The position numbers and the translations under genes were made by a program. DNA of 64,000 nucleotides from Actinocatenispora comari (GTDB lineage: Bacteria > Actinomycetota > Actinomycetes > Mycobacteriales > Micromonosporaceae): assembly GCF_017312725.1 (NCBI RefSeq), contig NZ_BOPO01000107.1, forward strand, positions 1 to 64,000, read 5' to 3'. Below the pieces are notes generated by a model. It did no database searches, was not told the origin of the DNA, and saw nothing but the letters and a program-made list of their open reading frames with translations. Positions 16,894-24,567 of the stretch are shown piece by piece; position 1 is the stretch's first letter, and each line of letters starts with the position of its first letter.

Positions 16894-18123
16894 ATGCGGC
16901 CGGTACGCTTCGTCGCCCTCTCCGAGGACGGTCAGGCTCTCGTCCTCGCGGACGAGGTCGGACGCCTGCTGACACTGCCGATCGACGATCGGGTCGGTGC
17001 GGCGGTCCGGCACGAGCCGACCACCCAGCGAAACCAGTTCGGTTCCGCCGCCGACCCGGCGACCGCCGAGGCGGCGCTGTCGCCGCGCGACATCCAGTCC
17101 CGGATCCGGTCCGGCGAGTCGGCCGAGGAGGTCGCCCGCATCGCCGGTGTCCCGGTCGACCGGGTCCTCCGCTACGCCGGCCCGGTGCTGCAGGAGCGCG
17201 CCATGCTGGCGCAGCACGCCCGGCGCACCCGGCTGCGTTCCTCCGAGCGCGGCGCGACCCTGGCCGAGATCGTCGACACCCGGCTCACCCAGCACGGCGT
17301 CGACGCCGAGGGCGTCTCCTGGGACGCGTACCGGCGTGACGACGGCACCTGGCGGGTCACCGCGAGCTGGGCGTCCGGCAAGGCGACCGCGCAGGCGGTG
17401 TGGGCGCTGGACAAGGCGCGTCAGGTGGTCACGCCGGACGACGACATGGCCCAGTTCCTGTCCGCCGAGCGGCCGGCACCGCTGCTCGGGCAGGAGCCCG
17501 AGCCGGAGCCGGCGGCCCGCTCTGGGCACGCGCTGACCAGGCCGGACGCCGGTCGGTCCCGCCCGGAGCAGACCCGGCCGGAGCCGGGTGGCGGGCACGG
17601 CCTGCCGACCAAGACCACCCGGCGCGAGGTGCGCCGGCTGCCCGAGACCGCCCGGACCACGCTGGATCGGCCGCTGTCGGCACCGAGCCGGCCGGCCGAG
17701 CCGGCGCCGAGCCGTCCCGCCGCCGAGCCGCTGTTCCCGGCGCCGGAGCGGCGCAGCGCCGACACCGGCCCGACCGAGGCGCCCGCGCGTCGGGCGGCCG
17801 AGCCGTTGCGGCCGACCGGTGAGCGGCGGCCGAACGCCGAGCCGCTGCGTCCCACCGGCCAGACCGAGTCGGCCCGGCCGGCCGCGCGCAGCGAGCCGGT
17901 CCGGCCCGCCGGTCTCGGCGAGCCACGCCGGTCCACCACCGACACCCGCAGCCCCGGCTTCACCGAGGACGAGGCGGACGGGCGCGAGCTGCCGGCGGTG
18001 CCGTCGCTCGCGGTGCTGCGCCCGCGGCGCAACGAGCAGGGTGCCACCGGCGCCCGGTCCCGGCTGCCCAGCTGGGACGACGTGCTGTTCGGCGACGGCA
18101 ACACCCAGCAGGGCGGCCGCTGA
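16894..18123 (+). CDS. sepH: Septation protein SepH
   Basis: 409 residues. The N-terminal DUF3071 domain (about 1-170) includes a helix-turn-helix, SPRDIQSRIRSGESAEEVAR then IAGVPVDRVLRYAGPVL, and the conserved block RERAMLAQHARRTRLR-like text followed by DAYRRDDGTWRV. The C-terminal half is disordered and rich in Pro, Arg and Glu, ending LPSWDDVLFG, the conserved C-terminal motif. SepH binds FtsZ and promotes filament bundling in Streptomyces and mycobacteria. ATG at 16894 with GGAGGACAGCG upstream. A TAGGGT box at 16843-16848 may be its -10. A strong terminator follows. Confidence 0.95.
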   Translation: MRPVRFVALSEDGQALVLADEVGRLLTLPIDDRVGAAVRHEPTTQRNQFGSAADPATAEAALSPRDIQSRIRSGESAEEVARIAGVPVDRVLRYAGPVLQERAMLAQHARRTRLRSSERGATLAEIVDTRLTQHGVDAEGVSWDAYRRDDGTWRVTASWASGKATAQAVWALDKARQVVTPDDDMAQFLSAERPAPLLGQEPEPEPAARSGHALTRPDAGRSRPEQTRPEPGGGHGLPTKTTRREVRRLPETARTTLDRPLSAPSRPAEPAPSRPAAEPLFPAPERRSADTGPTEAPARRAAEPLRPTGERRPNAEPLRPTGQTESARPAARSEPVRPAGLGEPRRSTTDTRSPGFTEDEADGRELPAVPSLAVLRPRRNEQGATGARSRLPSWDDVLFGDGNTQQGGR

Positions 18124-18143
18124 CCGCGGCCCCGCTCCACGAC

Positions 18144-18179
18144 AGAAAGCCCGCCCCGGACGACCGGGGCGGGCTTTCT
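18144..18179. terminator. Bidirectional intrinsic terminator
   Basis: AGAAAGCCCGCCCCGG - ACGA - CCGGGGCGGGCTTTCT is a perfect 16-bp inverted repeat with a 4-nt loop, giving U-rich ends in both directions. It lies 20 bp after sepH and 13 bp after the end of the ABC permease on the opposite strand. Confidence 0.95.
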
Positions 18180-18192
18180 CGTCGGGCGCCGG

Positions 18193-18885
18193 TCAGCGGA
18201 GGGGTTCGAAACGCAGGTGCGGTCGGCGGCCCTGCCGGACCCGGAACGCGACCGCGACCAGCGCGGTGAGCACCGCCACCGCCAGTACACCGTGCAGCAG
18301 CCCGCGGTCCAGGTAGCCGCCGCCGGTGTGGTCGACGGCGTAGGTGGCGAGTTCCCGGCTGAACCAGAACGGCAGCACCCGCGCCGAGGTGTCGTCCGGG
18401 TCGAGCATCATCTGCAGCCCGACCACCGCGAGCAGCACCAGGGTGCCCTCCAGCTCGCGCGGCAGCACCACGCTCAGGGCCAGCCCGAACGACGCCGACA
18501 CCAGTACGGTCAGCGCCATGATCGCGGCGATCGCCCCGTACCGGACGTCGTGCTGGTCCAGCCGGACGAGCAGGAAGTACGGGGCGCTCAGCAGCACGCC
18601 GACCGCCCACAGCGCGGCCAGCCGACCGGCGATCAGATGCCGTGCGGAGTACCCGGACAGCCGCAGCCGCGGCTCGATCGTCCGTGCCGCGCTGCCGGCG
18701 AACAGCGCCGCCGTGGACAGCGCCCACCCGAGCCCGAGGCAGACGAACCGGATCGACTGGCCGAGCTGGTCGCCGCGGCGGCTGAGGTAGAACGCCAGCG
18801 GCAACAGCAGCAGGATGATCAGCACCACTCGGCGCCGCGCCATCTCACGCACCGCCATCTCCGCCACCACCAGGGTCTTCGTCAT
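18193..18885 (-). CDS. ABC transporter permease, ABC-2-like
   Basis: 230 residues with about six hydrophobic helices after a short amphipathic start (MTKTLVVAEMAVREMARRR). There is no signal for a known substrate. It is the last gene of the PadR-ABC operon and partners with the ATPase at 19034. ATG at 18885 with GGAGGGCGGCC upstream. The ATG also overlaps the TGA of a 51-codon repeat-bearing reading frame (ATGA), so coupling is possible. ABC-2 permeases of this size with a soluble ATPase usually export peptides, lipids or drugs; that is family knowledge only. Confidence 0.85.
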   Translation of the reverse strand: MTKTLVVAEMAVREMARRRVVLIILLLLPLAFYLSRRGDQLGQSIRFVCLGLGWALSTAALFAGSAARTIEPRLRLSGYSARHLIAGRLAALWAVGVLLSAPYFLLVRLDQHDVRYGAIAAIMALTVLVSASFGLALSVVLPRELEGTLVLLAVVGLQMMLDPDDTSARVLPFWFSRELATYAVDHTGGGYLDRGLLHGVLAVAVLTALVAVAFRVRQGRRPHLRFEPLR

Positions 18886-19037
18886 GGCCGCCCTCCGCTT
18901 CGCCGCGTCCGACACCCGGCCGCACCGTCGTCCGACCGGTACCTGCGCTGCCCTGCCGCGACCCTGTCCGACCGGTACCTGTGCTGCCCGGCCGGGCCAC
19001 CGCCCGGTCGGTACCTGCCGTGGCCTCGCCCGGTCAT
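18882..19037 (-). CDS. Possible small repeat protein linking ATPase and permease genes
   Basis: A 51-codon frame whose ATG (19037) overlaps the ATPase stop as ATGA and whose TGA overlaps the permease ATG as ATGA. It contains three 12-residue repeats of GQRRYRSDDGAA type, matching the 36-bp DNA repeats. The product would be Arg/Gly-rich with no membrane segment. Third-position GC is lower than in neighbours (about 80 percent). It may be translated mainly to carry ribosomes to the permease, or be an accidental frame; I cannot tell from sequence. Confidence 0.35.
   Translation of the reverse strand: MTGRGHGRYRPGGGPAGQHRYRSDRVAAGQRRYRSDDGAAGCRTRRSGGRP
18916..19022. repeat. Three 36-bp tandem repeats between ATPase and permease genes
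   Basis: Imperfect units centred on GTCCGACCGGTACCTGYGCT begin near 18916, 18951 and 18987. The 36-bp length equals 12 codons, so the small frame spanning them stays open whatever the copy number. Confidence 0.85.
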
Positions 19038-19858
19038 GCCGCGGCCTCCGCCCGGGTCAGGTCCAGCACCGTGTCGACCCGGTCCAGCTGGTTGAGCAGG
19101 TGGGTGACCACCACGATCGCCGTACCGCCGTCCCGCCAGCGCCACACCTGGTGCCAGAAGTCGAGGTACGAGCCACGGTCGAAGCCCTGGTACGGCTCGT
19201 CCAGCAGCAGCACGTCCGGGGTGCCGAGCCGGGCCAGCGCCAGGTTCAGCTTCTGCCGGGTACCGCCGGACAGGTGCCGCGCCTGCACGCCCGGCTTCGG
19301 CGCCCAGTCCAGCGCCGCGGCGTCGCCGAGGCCGGCGCGGCGGGCGGCGGAGCGGTCCAGGCCGCGGCCCGCGCCGATCAGCACGAAGTGTTCGTCGGCG
19401 GTGAGGAAGTCGCTGACCCCGCCGTCCTGCGGGCAGTACCCGAGGCGGCCGTCGATCCGTACCGTGCCACGGTCCGGCCGGGCCAGCCCGGCGCAGATGC
19501 GCAGCAGGGTGCTCTTGCCGGAGCCGTTGGCGCCGATGATCGCGGCGACCTCGCCGGCCCGTACGGTCAGGTCCACGTCGGCGAGCACGGTGCGCCGCCG
19601 GTACCGCTTGGTGATGCCGCGGGCCGCGAGCCGCACCGGGCCGACGACACGGCCGCGCGGTGCGGGCGCCGGGCCGCCGACGCTCGCGGCGACCGCCGCC
19701 GCGTACGTGTCCGGCGGTCCGAACGCGGCGAGCGGCGACTCACCGCTGTCCCGCAGGTGCGCCGCCGCCTCGGCCACCACGTGCCCGGTCAGGTCCGACC
19801 CGAGCCCGTGCCGGTGCAGTTCGGCGGCCAGCGCAGCCAGCCATCCGTCCGTCCTCAT
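19034..19858 (-). CDS. ABC transporter ATP-binding protein with HAAS-like N-terminal extension
   Basis: 274 residues from ATG 19858. Residues 1-62 form a small helical domain with the pattern WLAALAAELHRHGLGSD..VVAEAAAHLRDSGESPLAAFG..TYAAAVAAS, like the HAAS/permease-prefix domain normally seen on membrane proteins next to PadR regulators. Residues 80-270 are the ATPase: Walker A GANGSGKST, signature LSGGTRQK, Walker B VLLLDEPYQGFD, switch His in VVTHLL. The start has GGAGGGGG upstream; a second in-frame ATG at 19912 overlaps the stop of a mini-frame and would give 292 residues. Partner permease is at 18193. Confidence 0.92.
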   Translation of the reverse strand: MRTDGWLAALAAELHRHGLGSDLTGHVVAEAAAHLRDSGESPLAAFGPPDTYAAAVAASVGGPAPAPRGRVVGPVRLAARGITKRYRRRTVLADVDLTVRAGEVAAIIGANGSGKSTLLRICAGLARPDRGTVRIDGRLGYCPQDGGVSDFLTADEHFVLIGAGRGLDRSAARRAGLGDAAALDWAPKPGVQARHLSGGTRQKLNLALARLGTPDVLLLDEPYQGFDRGSYLDFWHQVWRWRDGGTAIVVVTHLLNQLDRVDTVLDLTRAEAAA

Positions 19859-20086
19859 CGGCCCCCTCCGGTATCCGTGCGCGCCGGGCGCGCCGCCGGC
19901 ATCCCTGCTCATCGGGCCCCTCCGGCATCCCTGCTCATCGGCCGCCTCCGGTATCCGTGGTCATCGGCCGCCTCCGGTATCGCATCGAGCACCTCCGGCA
20001 TCCGCGCTCACCCCGGCGCCTCCCGGCATCCCTGGCCATCGGGCGCCGCCGGCATCCCTGCCATCGGGCGCCGCATCCGCGGTCAC
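19858..20086. repeat. Array of about nine 21-28 bp repeats, each a copy of a translation start region
   Basis: On the minus strand, start codons recur at 20086, 20064, 20039, 20011, 19985, 19964, 19938, 19912 and 19858, each preceded by a CCGGAGGCGGCCG-like Shine-Dalgarno. The best copies are exactly 26 bp apart. The array begins on the padR stop codon (GTGA) and ends on the start of the ABC ATPase. Frames within it (41, 9 and 9 codons) end in ATGA overlaps with the next start. Confidence 0.85.
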
Positions 20087-20448
20087 TGGGCGCCGCCGGC
20101 AGCCGTGCGCACCGCGGTGCCCCCGGTCGACAGGATCGCGCCGACCCGACCGGCGAAGCCGGACCAGTCGGTGGCCGCCTGCCGCAGCGTGGTCTCACCC
20201 GCCGCGGTGAGCCGGTAGTACTTCCGAGCGGGGCCCGACTCGCCGCCCCGCCAGCGGGCGGCGATCAGCCCGGCCCGCTGCAGCCGCAACAGCACCGGGT
20301 AGAGCGTGCCGCCCTGGATCGGGCCGAGGCCGGCGGCGTCGAGCGCCTGCGCGAGCTGGTAACCGTACGACTCGCCGGCGGCGAGCGTACCCAGCACGCA
20401 CAGGTCGAGCACCCCGCGCAGCCACTGCGCCCGCCGATCCTGTTCCAC
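20083..20448 (-). CDS. PadR-family transcriptional regulator
   Basis: 121 residues. Winged helix with LRGVLDLCVLGTLAAGESYG, YQLAQALDAAGLGPIQGGTL, YPVLLRLQRAGLIAARW and RKYYRLTAAGE, the PadR signature. It heads an operon with the ABC ATPase (carrying a HAAS-like domain) and permease, a standard arrangement in which PadR represses its own transporter operon until a drug or peptide binds. Its TGA overlaps a GTG (GTGA) that opens the repeat array. Start ATG at 20448; upstream 20449-20537 is the likely promoter region. Confidence 0.93.
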   Translation of the reverse strand: MEQDRRAQWLRGVLDLCVLGTLAAGESYGYQLAQALDAAGLGPIQGGTLYPVLLRLQRAGLIAARWRGGESGPARKYYRLTAAGETTLRQAATDWSGFAGRVGAILSTGGTAVRTAAGGAQ

Positions 20449-20537
20449 CGGGGCAACCTAGCACGTACCGCGGCCAGCTAGATAGCCGCACTACTTACTG
20501 GTCGCGAGCGGCGCCGCGAGCCCGCCCGGCGGTACGG

Positions 20538-21104
20538 TCAGGCGCCGAGGAGATGCTCGCTGAGCAGCTGGTGGACGGGATGCGGGCCGAGCTCGCTGCG
20601 GAACAGCAGCAGCCGGTCGACCCGGAACGGGGCGCCGGTGAACCCGCGCAGCAGGTCGAGGTCGGCGGACAGCTCGGCCGGGCCGACCTTGTCGCCGGGC
20701 CGGGCCAGGGTCAGGTGCGGCCGGAACGGCTTGTCGTCGTACGGCAGGCGGGCCCGGCGCAGCTGCCGGCGCACGCCGCGGGCCAACCCGGCGAACGCGC
20801 CCAGCGCGCCCTCGTCGGCGCCGTCGACACCCGCCCACAGCACCGCGAACCGGCCCCGACCGAACCGGCCGCCGCCGGCCAGTCGCAGCCGCAGCGGGGC
20901 GGCCGGGCCGGCCGCGGCGGTCAAGGCCGCGGACACGTCCGGCACCCGGGTCTCCGGCACGTCACCGAGGAACGCGACGGTCAGGTGCCAGCGGGCCCGG
21001 TCGGCGAGCCGGACGCCGGCCCGGAACGTGGCGAGGCGATCGACCAGTTCACCGAGCTCGGCAAGCGCCTCGGCCGGCGGCCGCACCGCGACGAACAGCC
21101 GCAC
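20538..21104 (-). CDS. thpR: RNA 2',3'-cyclic phosphodiesterase (2'-5' RNA ligase family)
   Basis: 188 residues with the two HxTx motifs of the 2H phosphoesterase superfamily: His40 in ARWHLTVAFLGDVP and His130 in FRPHLTLARPGD. ThpR enzymes open 2',3'-cyclic phosphates on RNA ends and can join tRNA halves in vitro. Length is standard. GTG at 21104 is chosen because GGAGGGG lies 6-12 nt upstream and the protein begins VRLFVAVRPP, as homologues do. The gene upstream, at 21179, is on the same strand 74 bp away. Confidence 0.93.
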   Translation of the reverse strand: MRLFVAVRPPAEALAELGELVDRLATFRAGVRLADRARWHLTVAFLGDVPETRVPDVSAALTAAAGPAAPLRLRLAGGGRFGRGRFAVLWAGVDGADEGALGAFAGLARGVRRQLRRARLPYDDKPFRPHLTLARPGDKVGPAELSADLDLLRGFTGAPFRVDRLLLFRSELGPHPVHQLLSEHLLGA

Positions 21105-21178
21105 GCTCGGCCCCTCCGCGGCCGACCGGCCCGGTCGCCGCGGGCGGCGGGGCGCCGGATGCCGCCGGTCCGCCGGGG

Positions 21179-21967
21179 TCACAGCGTCGCGTCGGCGAGC
21201 AACCGGCGCAGGTGGTCGACCGGGGCCCGGTCGCCGTCGATGGCGGCGGCGTCGGCCGGCGCCCGGTTCCACAGCCAGCGCAGCATCGTCGGCGGGTCGG
21301 CCCGGACCGTGACCTCCCCCGCGCCACCCGGGGTCAGCTCGATGCCCGCCGCGGTGACCCGCACCGCGAACCGGGCGGCACCGGCGTCCAGGCAGACCGT
21401 CCGGCCGTCACCGGCCCGCAGCAGCGCGGCGGTGTCCGGGTCGTCCGGGAACGCGTTCGTCCCCCAGGTGAGCATCACGCGCAGCACCTCGTCGACGCCG
21501 TCCAGCGCCAGGTCGTCCGGGATCGGGGTGACCGCGCCGGCGGCGAGTTCCGCATCGGTGCGGTGGATCGCCGTCTCCTGCGCCATCCGCCGCAGCCAGA
21601 ACGCGACGGTCTGGTCGTCCGGATAGAACGTCCAGGTCGGGTCGGTCGGCGAGCGCCGGTCGAACTCGGCGGACAGCTCGGCGAACGACCGATCGAACAG
21701 CGCCAGGGTCGGCTCGGCGTCGAGGTCCGGCGGCCAGTTCGCCGGCTGTGCGCCCTGCCGCATCGCGGCGACCTTGTGCAGGTAGACCTGAGCGACGTGC
21801 CGGACCAGGTCGTCGACCGACCAGTCGGGGCAGCTCGGCACCGGCGCGGCCAGCTGGTCGGCGGCCACCGCCCGCAGCCGCGCGGCATCGGCGGCCAGAC
21901 ACTCCCGGTACCGCGCCGCCGTCAACGGCGCGCCGGCCGCGGCGTCGTTCGAGTTGACAGAGTCCAT
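21179..21967 (-). CDS. Maleylpyruvate isomerase/mycothiol-type protein (TIGR03083-like)
   Basis: 262 residues. N-terminal DinB-like helical bundle: CPDWSVDDLVRHVAQVYLHK (His in the first metal-binding helix), VAFWLRRMAQETAIHRTDAE with the second ligand cluster, and a C-terminal SCP2-like domain with EVTVRADPPTMLRWLWNR. Members of this family use mycothiol or a metal centre as isomerases or transferases; most are uncharacterised. ATG at 21967. It is followed by thpR on the same strand and preceded by a short gap before the MFS gene's terminator hairpin. Confidence 0.87.
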   Translation of the reverse strand: MDSVNSNDAAAGAPLTAARYRECLAADAARLRAVAADQLAAPVPSCPDWSVDDLVRHVAQVYLHKVAAMRQGAQPANWPPDLDAEPTLALFDRSFAELSAEFDRRSPTDPTWTFYPDDQTVAFWLRRMAQETAIHRTDAELAAGAVTPIPDDLALDGVDEVLRVMLTWGTNAFPDDPDTAALLRAGDGRTVCLDAGAARFAVRVTAAGIELTPGGAGEVTVRADPPTMLRWLWNRAPADAAAIDGDRAPVDHLRRLLADATL

Positions 21968-22056
21968 GGCGCCACCCTGGCACACCCCACCGACAGTTCC
22001 ACCGCCAACGCGGAACCCGTCCACCCGGCACCGACCGAAGCGGCCGCACTCCGAGA

Positions 22057-23367
22057 TCACGTCACGTGTTTGGCCGCCGCATGGCGGCCAAACACGGGCT
22101 GCGGCGAGACCAGCCGCGGGTGCGGCACGGGACGTACCCGCATGGCCAGGCGCGCACCCCGCCGGTGCGACCGGTACCCGAGGACGACGGCGGCGGCGAG
22201 GATCGACGCGACGCCGCCGACCCACAGCGTGGAGCGGGCGCCGAGCGTACCGGCGAGCCAGCCGACGATCGGCGCGAACACCGGCGTGGACCCCTGGAAG
22301 ACCAGTACGTAGAGGGCCATCACCCGGCCGCGGAACTGCTCGCCGACGCCGAGCTGGATCCGCTGGTTCGCCGCCTGGGCCAGGTAGATCATGAAGAACC
22401 CGGTGCAGAACAGCAGGCCGGTCGCGGCCAGGTAACCCGGGGCGAACCCGGCGAGCGTCTCGAACACGCCGAACCCGAACGCCGCCCCGATCACCGTGTA
22501 CGAGGAGGGCCGCGAGCTGCGCCGGCTCGACGCGAGGGCGCCGACCAGCGCGCCGGCGGCGAGCGCCGTGGTGAGCAGCCCGAACGAGGCGGCGCCCCGG
22601 TGGAACACGGTCTTCGACAGCAGCGCCAGGGTGAGCTGGAAGTTGAACCCGAGCGCGCCGATCACCAGCATCAGCGCCATCGGCAGCAGCAGGTCGGGCC
22701 GTCGCGCCGCGTACCGGATGCCGTCGGCGATGCGGGCGGCGGGCACCTTCCGGCGGGCGGAGCGGTACAGGTCGGCCGGGCGCATCAGGGCCAGCGCGGT
22801 CAGCGTGGCCGCGTAGGTCAGCGAGTTGAGCAGGAAGACCGGTCCGGTATCGATCAGCGAGATGGCCACGCCGGCGATCGCCGGGCCGACGATGCGGGCG
22901 GCGTTGAACACCGCGGAGTTGAGCGAGATCGCGTTCGGCAGCAGCGCGCCGCCGACCATCTCGGACACGAACGACTGCCGGGCCGGGTTGTCGATGGCGT
23001 TCGCGGTGCCGAGGCAGGCGGCGAGCAGCAGCACGTGCCACAGCTGGATGGCGCCGGTGAGCGTCAGTACGCCGAGCGCGACGGCGACCATCCCGGCGCC
23101 GATGTTGGTGAACATCAGCAGCTTGCGCTTGTCGTACCGGTCGGCGAGCTTCCCGCCGTAGAGGGTGAGCGCGACGACGGGCAGGAACTGCAGCGCGGTG
23201 ACCCAGCCGAGGGCGGCGCCGGAGTTGTGCGACAGGTGCAGCACCGTCCAGTCCTGGGCGGTGAACTGCATCCAGTTGCCGATGAGCGAGACCACCTGGC
23301 CGGTGGCGAACAGGCGGTAGTTGCGGACCTTCAGCGAACGGAACGTGTGGGCCACGGAAGCGTTCAT
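22057..23367 (-). CDS. MFS transporter, EntS/MFS_3-like
   Basis: 436 residues with 12 helices. RSLKVRNYRLFATGQVVSLI near the start, motif A YGGKLADRYDKRKLLMFTN and NAIDNPARQSFVSEMVG are hallmarks of this exporter subfamily. It follows a MarR regulator by 83 bp on the same strand, so it is probably a MarR-controlled efflux pump. The last 13 codons (FGRHAAAKHVT end) are encoded by a perfect hairpin, see the terminator at 22066. ATG at 23367. Confidence 0.92.
   Translation of the reverse strand: MNASVAHTFRSLKVRNYRLFATGQVVSLIGNWMQFTAQDWTVLHLSHNSGAALGWVTALQFLPVVALTLYGGKLADRYDKRKLLMFTNIGAGMVAVALGVLTLTGAIQLWHVLLLAACLGTANAIDNPARQSFVSEMVGGALLPNAISLNSAVFNAARIVGPAIAGVAISLIDTGPVFLLNSLTYAATLTALALMRPADLYRSARRKVPAARIADGIRYAARRPDLLLPMALMLVIGALGFNFQLTLALLSKTVFHRGAASFGLLTTALAAGALVGALASSRRSSRPSSYTVIGAAFGFGVFETLAGFAPGYLAATGLLFCTGFFMIYLAQAANQRIQLGVGEQFRGRVMALYVLVFQGSTPVFAPIVGWLAGTLGARSTLWVGGVASILAAAVVLGYRSHRRGARLAMRVRPVPHPRLVSPQPVFGRHAAAKHVT
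22066..22095. terminator. Hairpin embedded in the end of the MFS gene
   Basis: GTGTTTGGCCGCC - GCAT - GGCGGCCAAACAC is a perfect 13-bp inverted repeat with a tetraloop. It lies wholly inside the last codons of the MFS gene, 7 bp before its stop at 22057-22059. It is long and GC-rich enough to act as a terminator, though without a U-tract. Confidence 0.6.
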
Positions 23368-23450
23368 GTGGCGGGCGGGTCGCCTCCTCGAAGCGGTCGG
23401 TACGTCGGTGTTGCCGACGGTCCGACCCGGCGCCCCGCGCGCGTGCCCGG

Positions 23451-23906
23451 CTACTCCGCCTGGGCGATGCGGGCCAGCAGCTCGGCGGCGCGACGGAGCG
23501 TCTCGCGCTCCTCGCCGGTCAGCTCGGCCAGCCGTTGGGCCAGCCACGCGTCCCGCGCCTTCCGGTCCGCCACGACGATCTGTCGCCCCTGCTCGGTGGG
23601 GGCGAGGATGACCTGCCGCCCGTCGGTCGGGTGTGGCGTGCGTTGCACCAGCCCGCGCCCCTCCAGCGCCGCCACCGTCCGGGTCACGGACGGCGGCTGC
23701 ACCCGTTCGGCGTCGGCCAGCTCCTTCGGCGACAGCGCGCCGGCCAGCTCGAGGCTGGTCAGTGCGGACAGCTGGCTCTGGGTGAGCTCGCTGACCGGGC
23801 GGGCGCGACGCAACCGGCGGTTGAGCCGGGTGATCGCGGTCCGCAGGGTCGCGGCGAGTTGCGCCGAGCTGACCCTCCTGGTGGAGCCGGTGCCCCCACG
23901 TGTCAT
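23451..23906 (-). CDS. MarR-family transcriptional regulator
   Basis: 151 residues. ELTQSQLSALTSLELAGALS, PKELADAERVQPPSVTRTVA and wing RTPHPTDGRQVILAPTEQG are typical MarR elements. Upstream partner of the MFS exporter at 22057. The start codon ATG at 23906 lies inside an 11-bp perfect inverted repeat, so the protein probably blocks its own transcription there. No good Shine-Dalgarno is present before this ATG, which fits a short or leaderless mRNA. Confidence 0.92.
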   Translation of the reverse strand: MTRGGTGSTRRVSSAQLAATLRTAITRLNRRLRRARPVSELTQSQLSALTSLELAGALSPKELADAERVQPPSVTRTVAALEGRGLVQRTPHPTDGRQVILAPTEQGRQIVVADRKARDAWLAQRLAELTGEERETLRRAAELLARIAQAE

Positions 23907-23926
23907 GGCACCAGGATGACACGTGG
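23896..23926. promoter_or_regulatory. MarR operator overlapping the start codon
   Basis: CCACGTGTCAT - GGCACCAGG - ATGACACGTGG is a perfect 11-bp inverted repeat with a 9-bp spacer. The ATG of the MarR gene (23904-23906) is in the left arm. Size and symmetry fit a dimeric winged-helix protein site. Confidence 0.75.
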
Positions 23927-24070
23927 CCGCCGGGGGTGGCGTGAACGGTCGGGCCGTCACGAAGCCGGCACCACGGTCGGCGCCGGCCCCGATCGTTAGC
24001 CTAGCTCATTACCTTCGCTAACGAACACGATTCGTGCCGGCCGTCACCCGCACCGTGACCGCGGTAACGA

Positions 24071-24526
24071 TCATCCTTCGGGACGGACCAGGACGACGTA
24101 GCGCAGCCCGGTGGTGCTCGCCGCGAACTCGTCGACCCGGACGAAACCCGACGAGCCGACCACCCGCAGCGCCCGCGCGTTGTCCGCCGCGACCGTCACC
24201 CGGAACGCCGGGGGCGCGAACCGCTCCCGCCCGTACGCCAGGCCCACGGCCAGCGCGCGCCGCCCCAGGCCCTGCCCGGTACGCGACGGGCGCAGGCCAC
24301 CGCCGGTGTCGAGCGCGGCGTCGTCGTACCGCCAGCCGGGGACCCGGCCGTCCGGGCCGAACGACCGGAACCCGATCAGCTCGCCGCCGTCCACCAGCGC
24401 GACGAACCCGTTCGCCGGGTCCAGCAGCGGTGCCGCCTCGGTCAGGTCGTACCGCTGGTACGGCGGCCGATAGCGCCAGGTGGCGATGTCCGCGGCGTAC
24501 CCGGGGGTCATGGCGACGATGCGCAT
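24071..24526 (-). CDS. GNAT-family N-acetyltransferase
   Basis: 151 residues. The acetyl-CoA loop is RPSRTGQGLGRRALAVGLAY and the preceding strand LIGFRSFGPDG; the C-terminal strand SSGFVRVDEFAAS follows. N-terminal MRIVAMTPGYAADIATWRY is the usual GNAT beginning. Acceptor substrate unknown. ATG at 24526. It follows the purine permease gene on the same strand by 41 bp and may be cotranscribed. Confidence 0.88.
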   Translation of the reverse strand: MRIVAMTPGYAADIATWRYRPPYQRYDLTEAAPLLDPANGFVALVDGGELIGFRSFGPDGRVPGWRYDDAALDTGGGLRPSRTGQGLGRRALAVGLAYGRERFAPPAFRVTVAADNARALRVVGSSGFVRVDEFAASTTGLRYVVLVRPEG

Positions 24527-24567
24527 GCCGCCAGCAGACCGCGGTCCGCCACCGTCGGCAACCGGAT

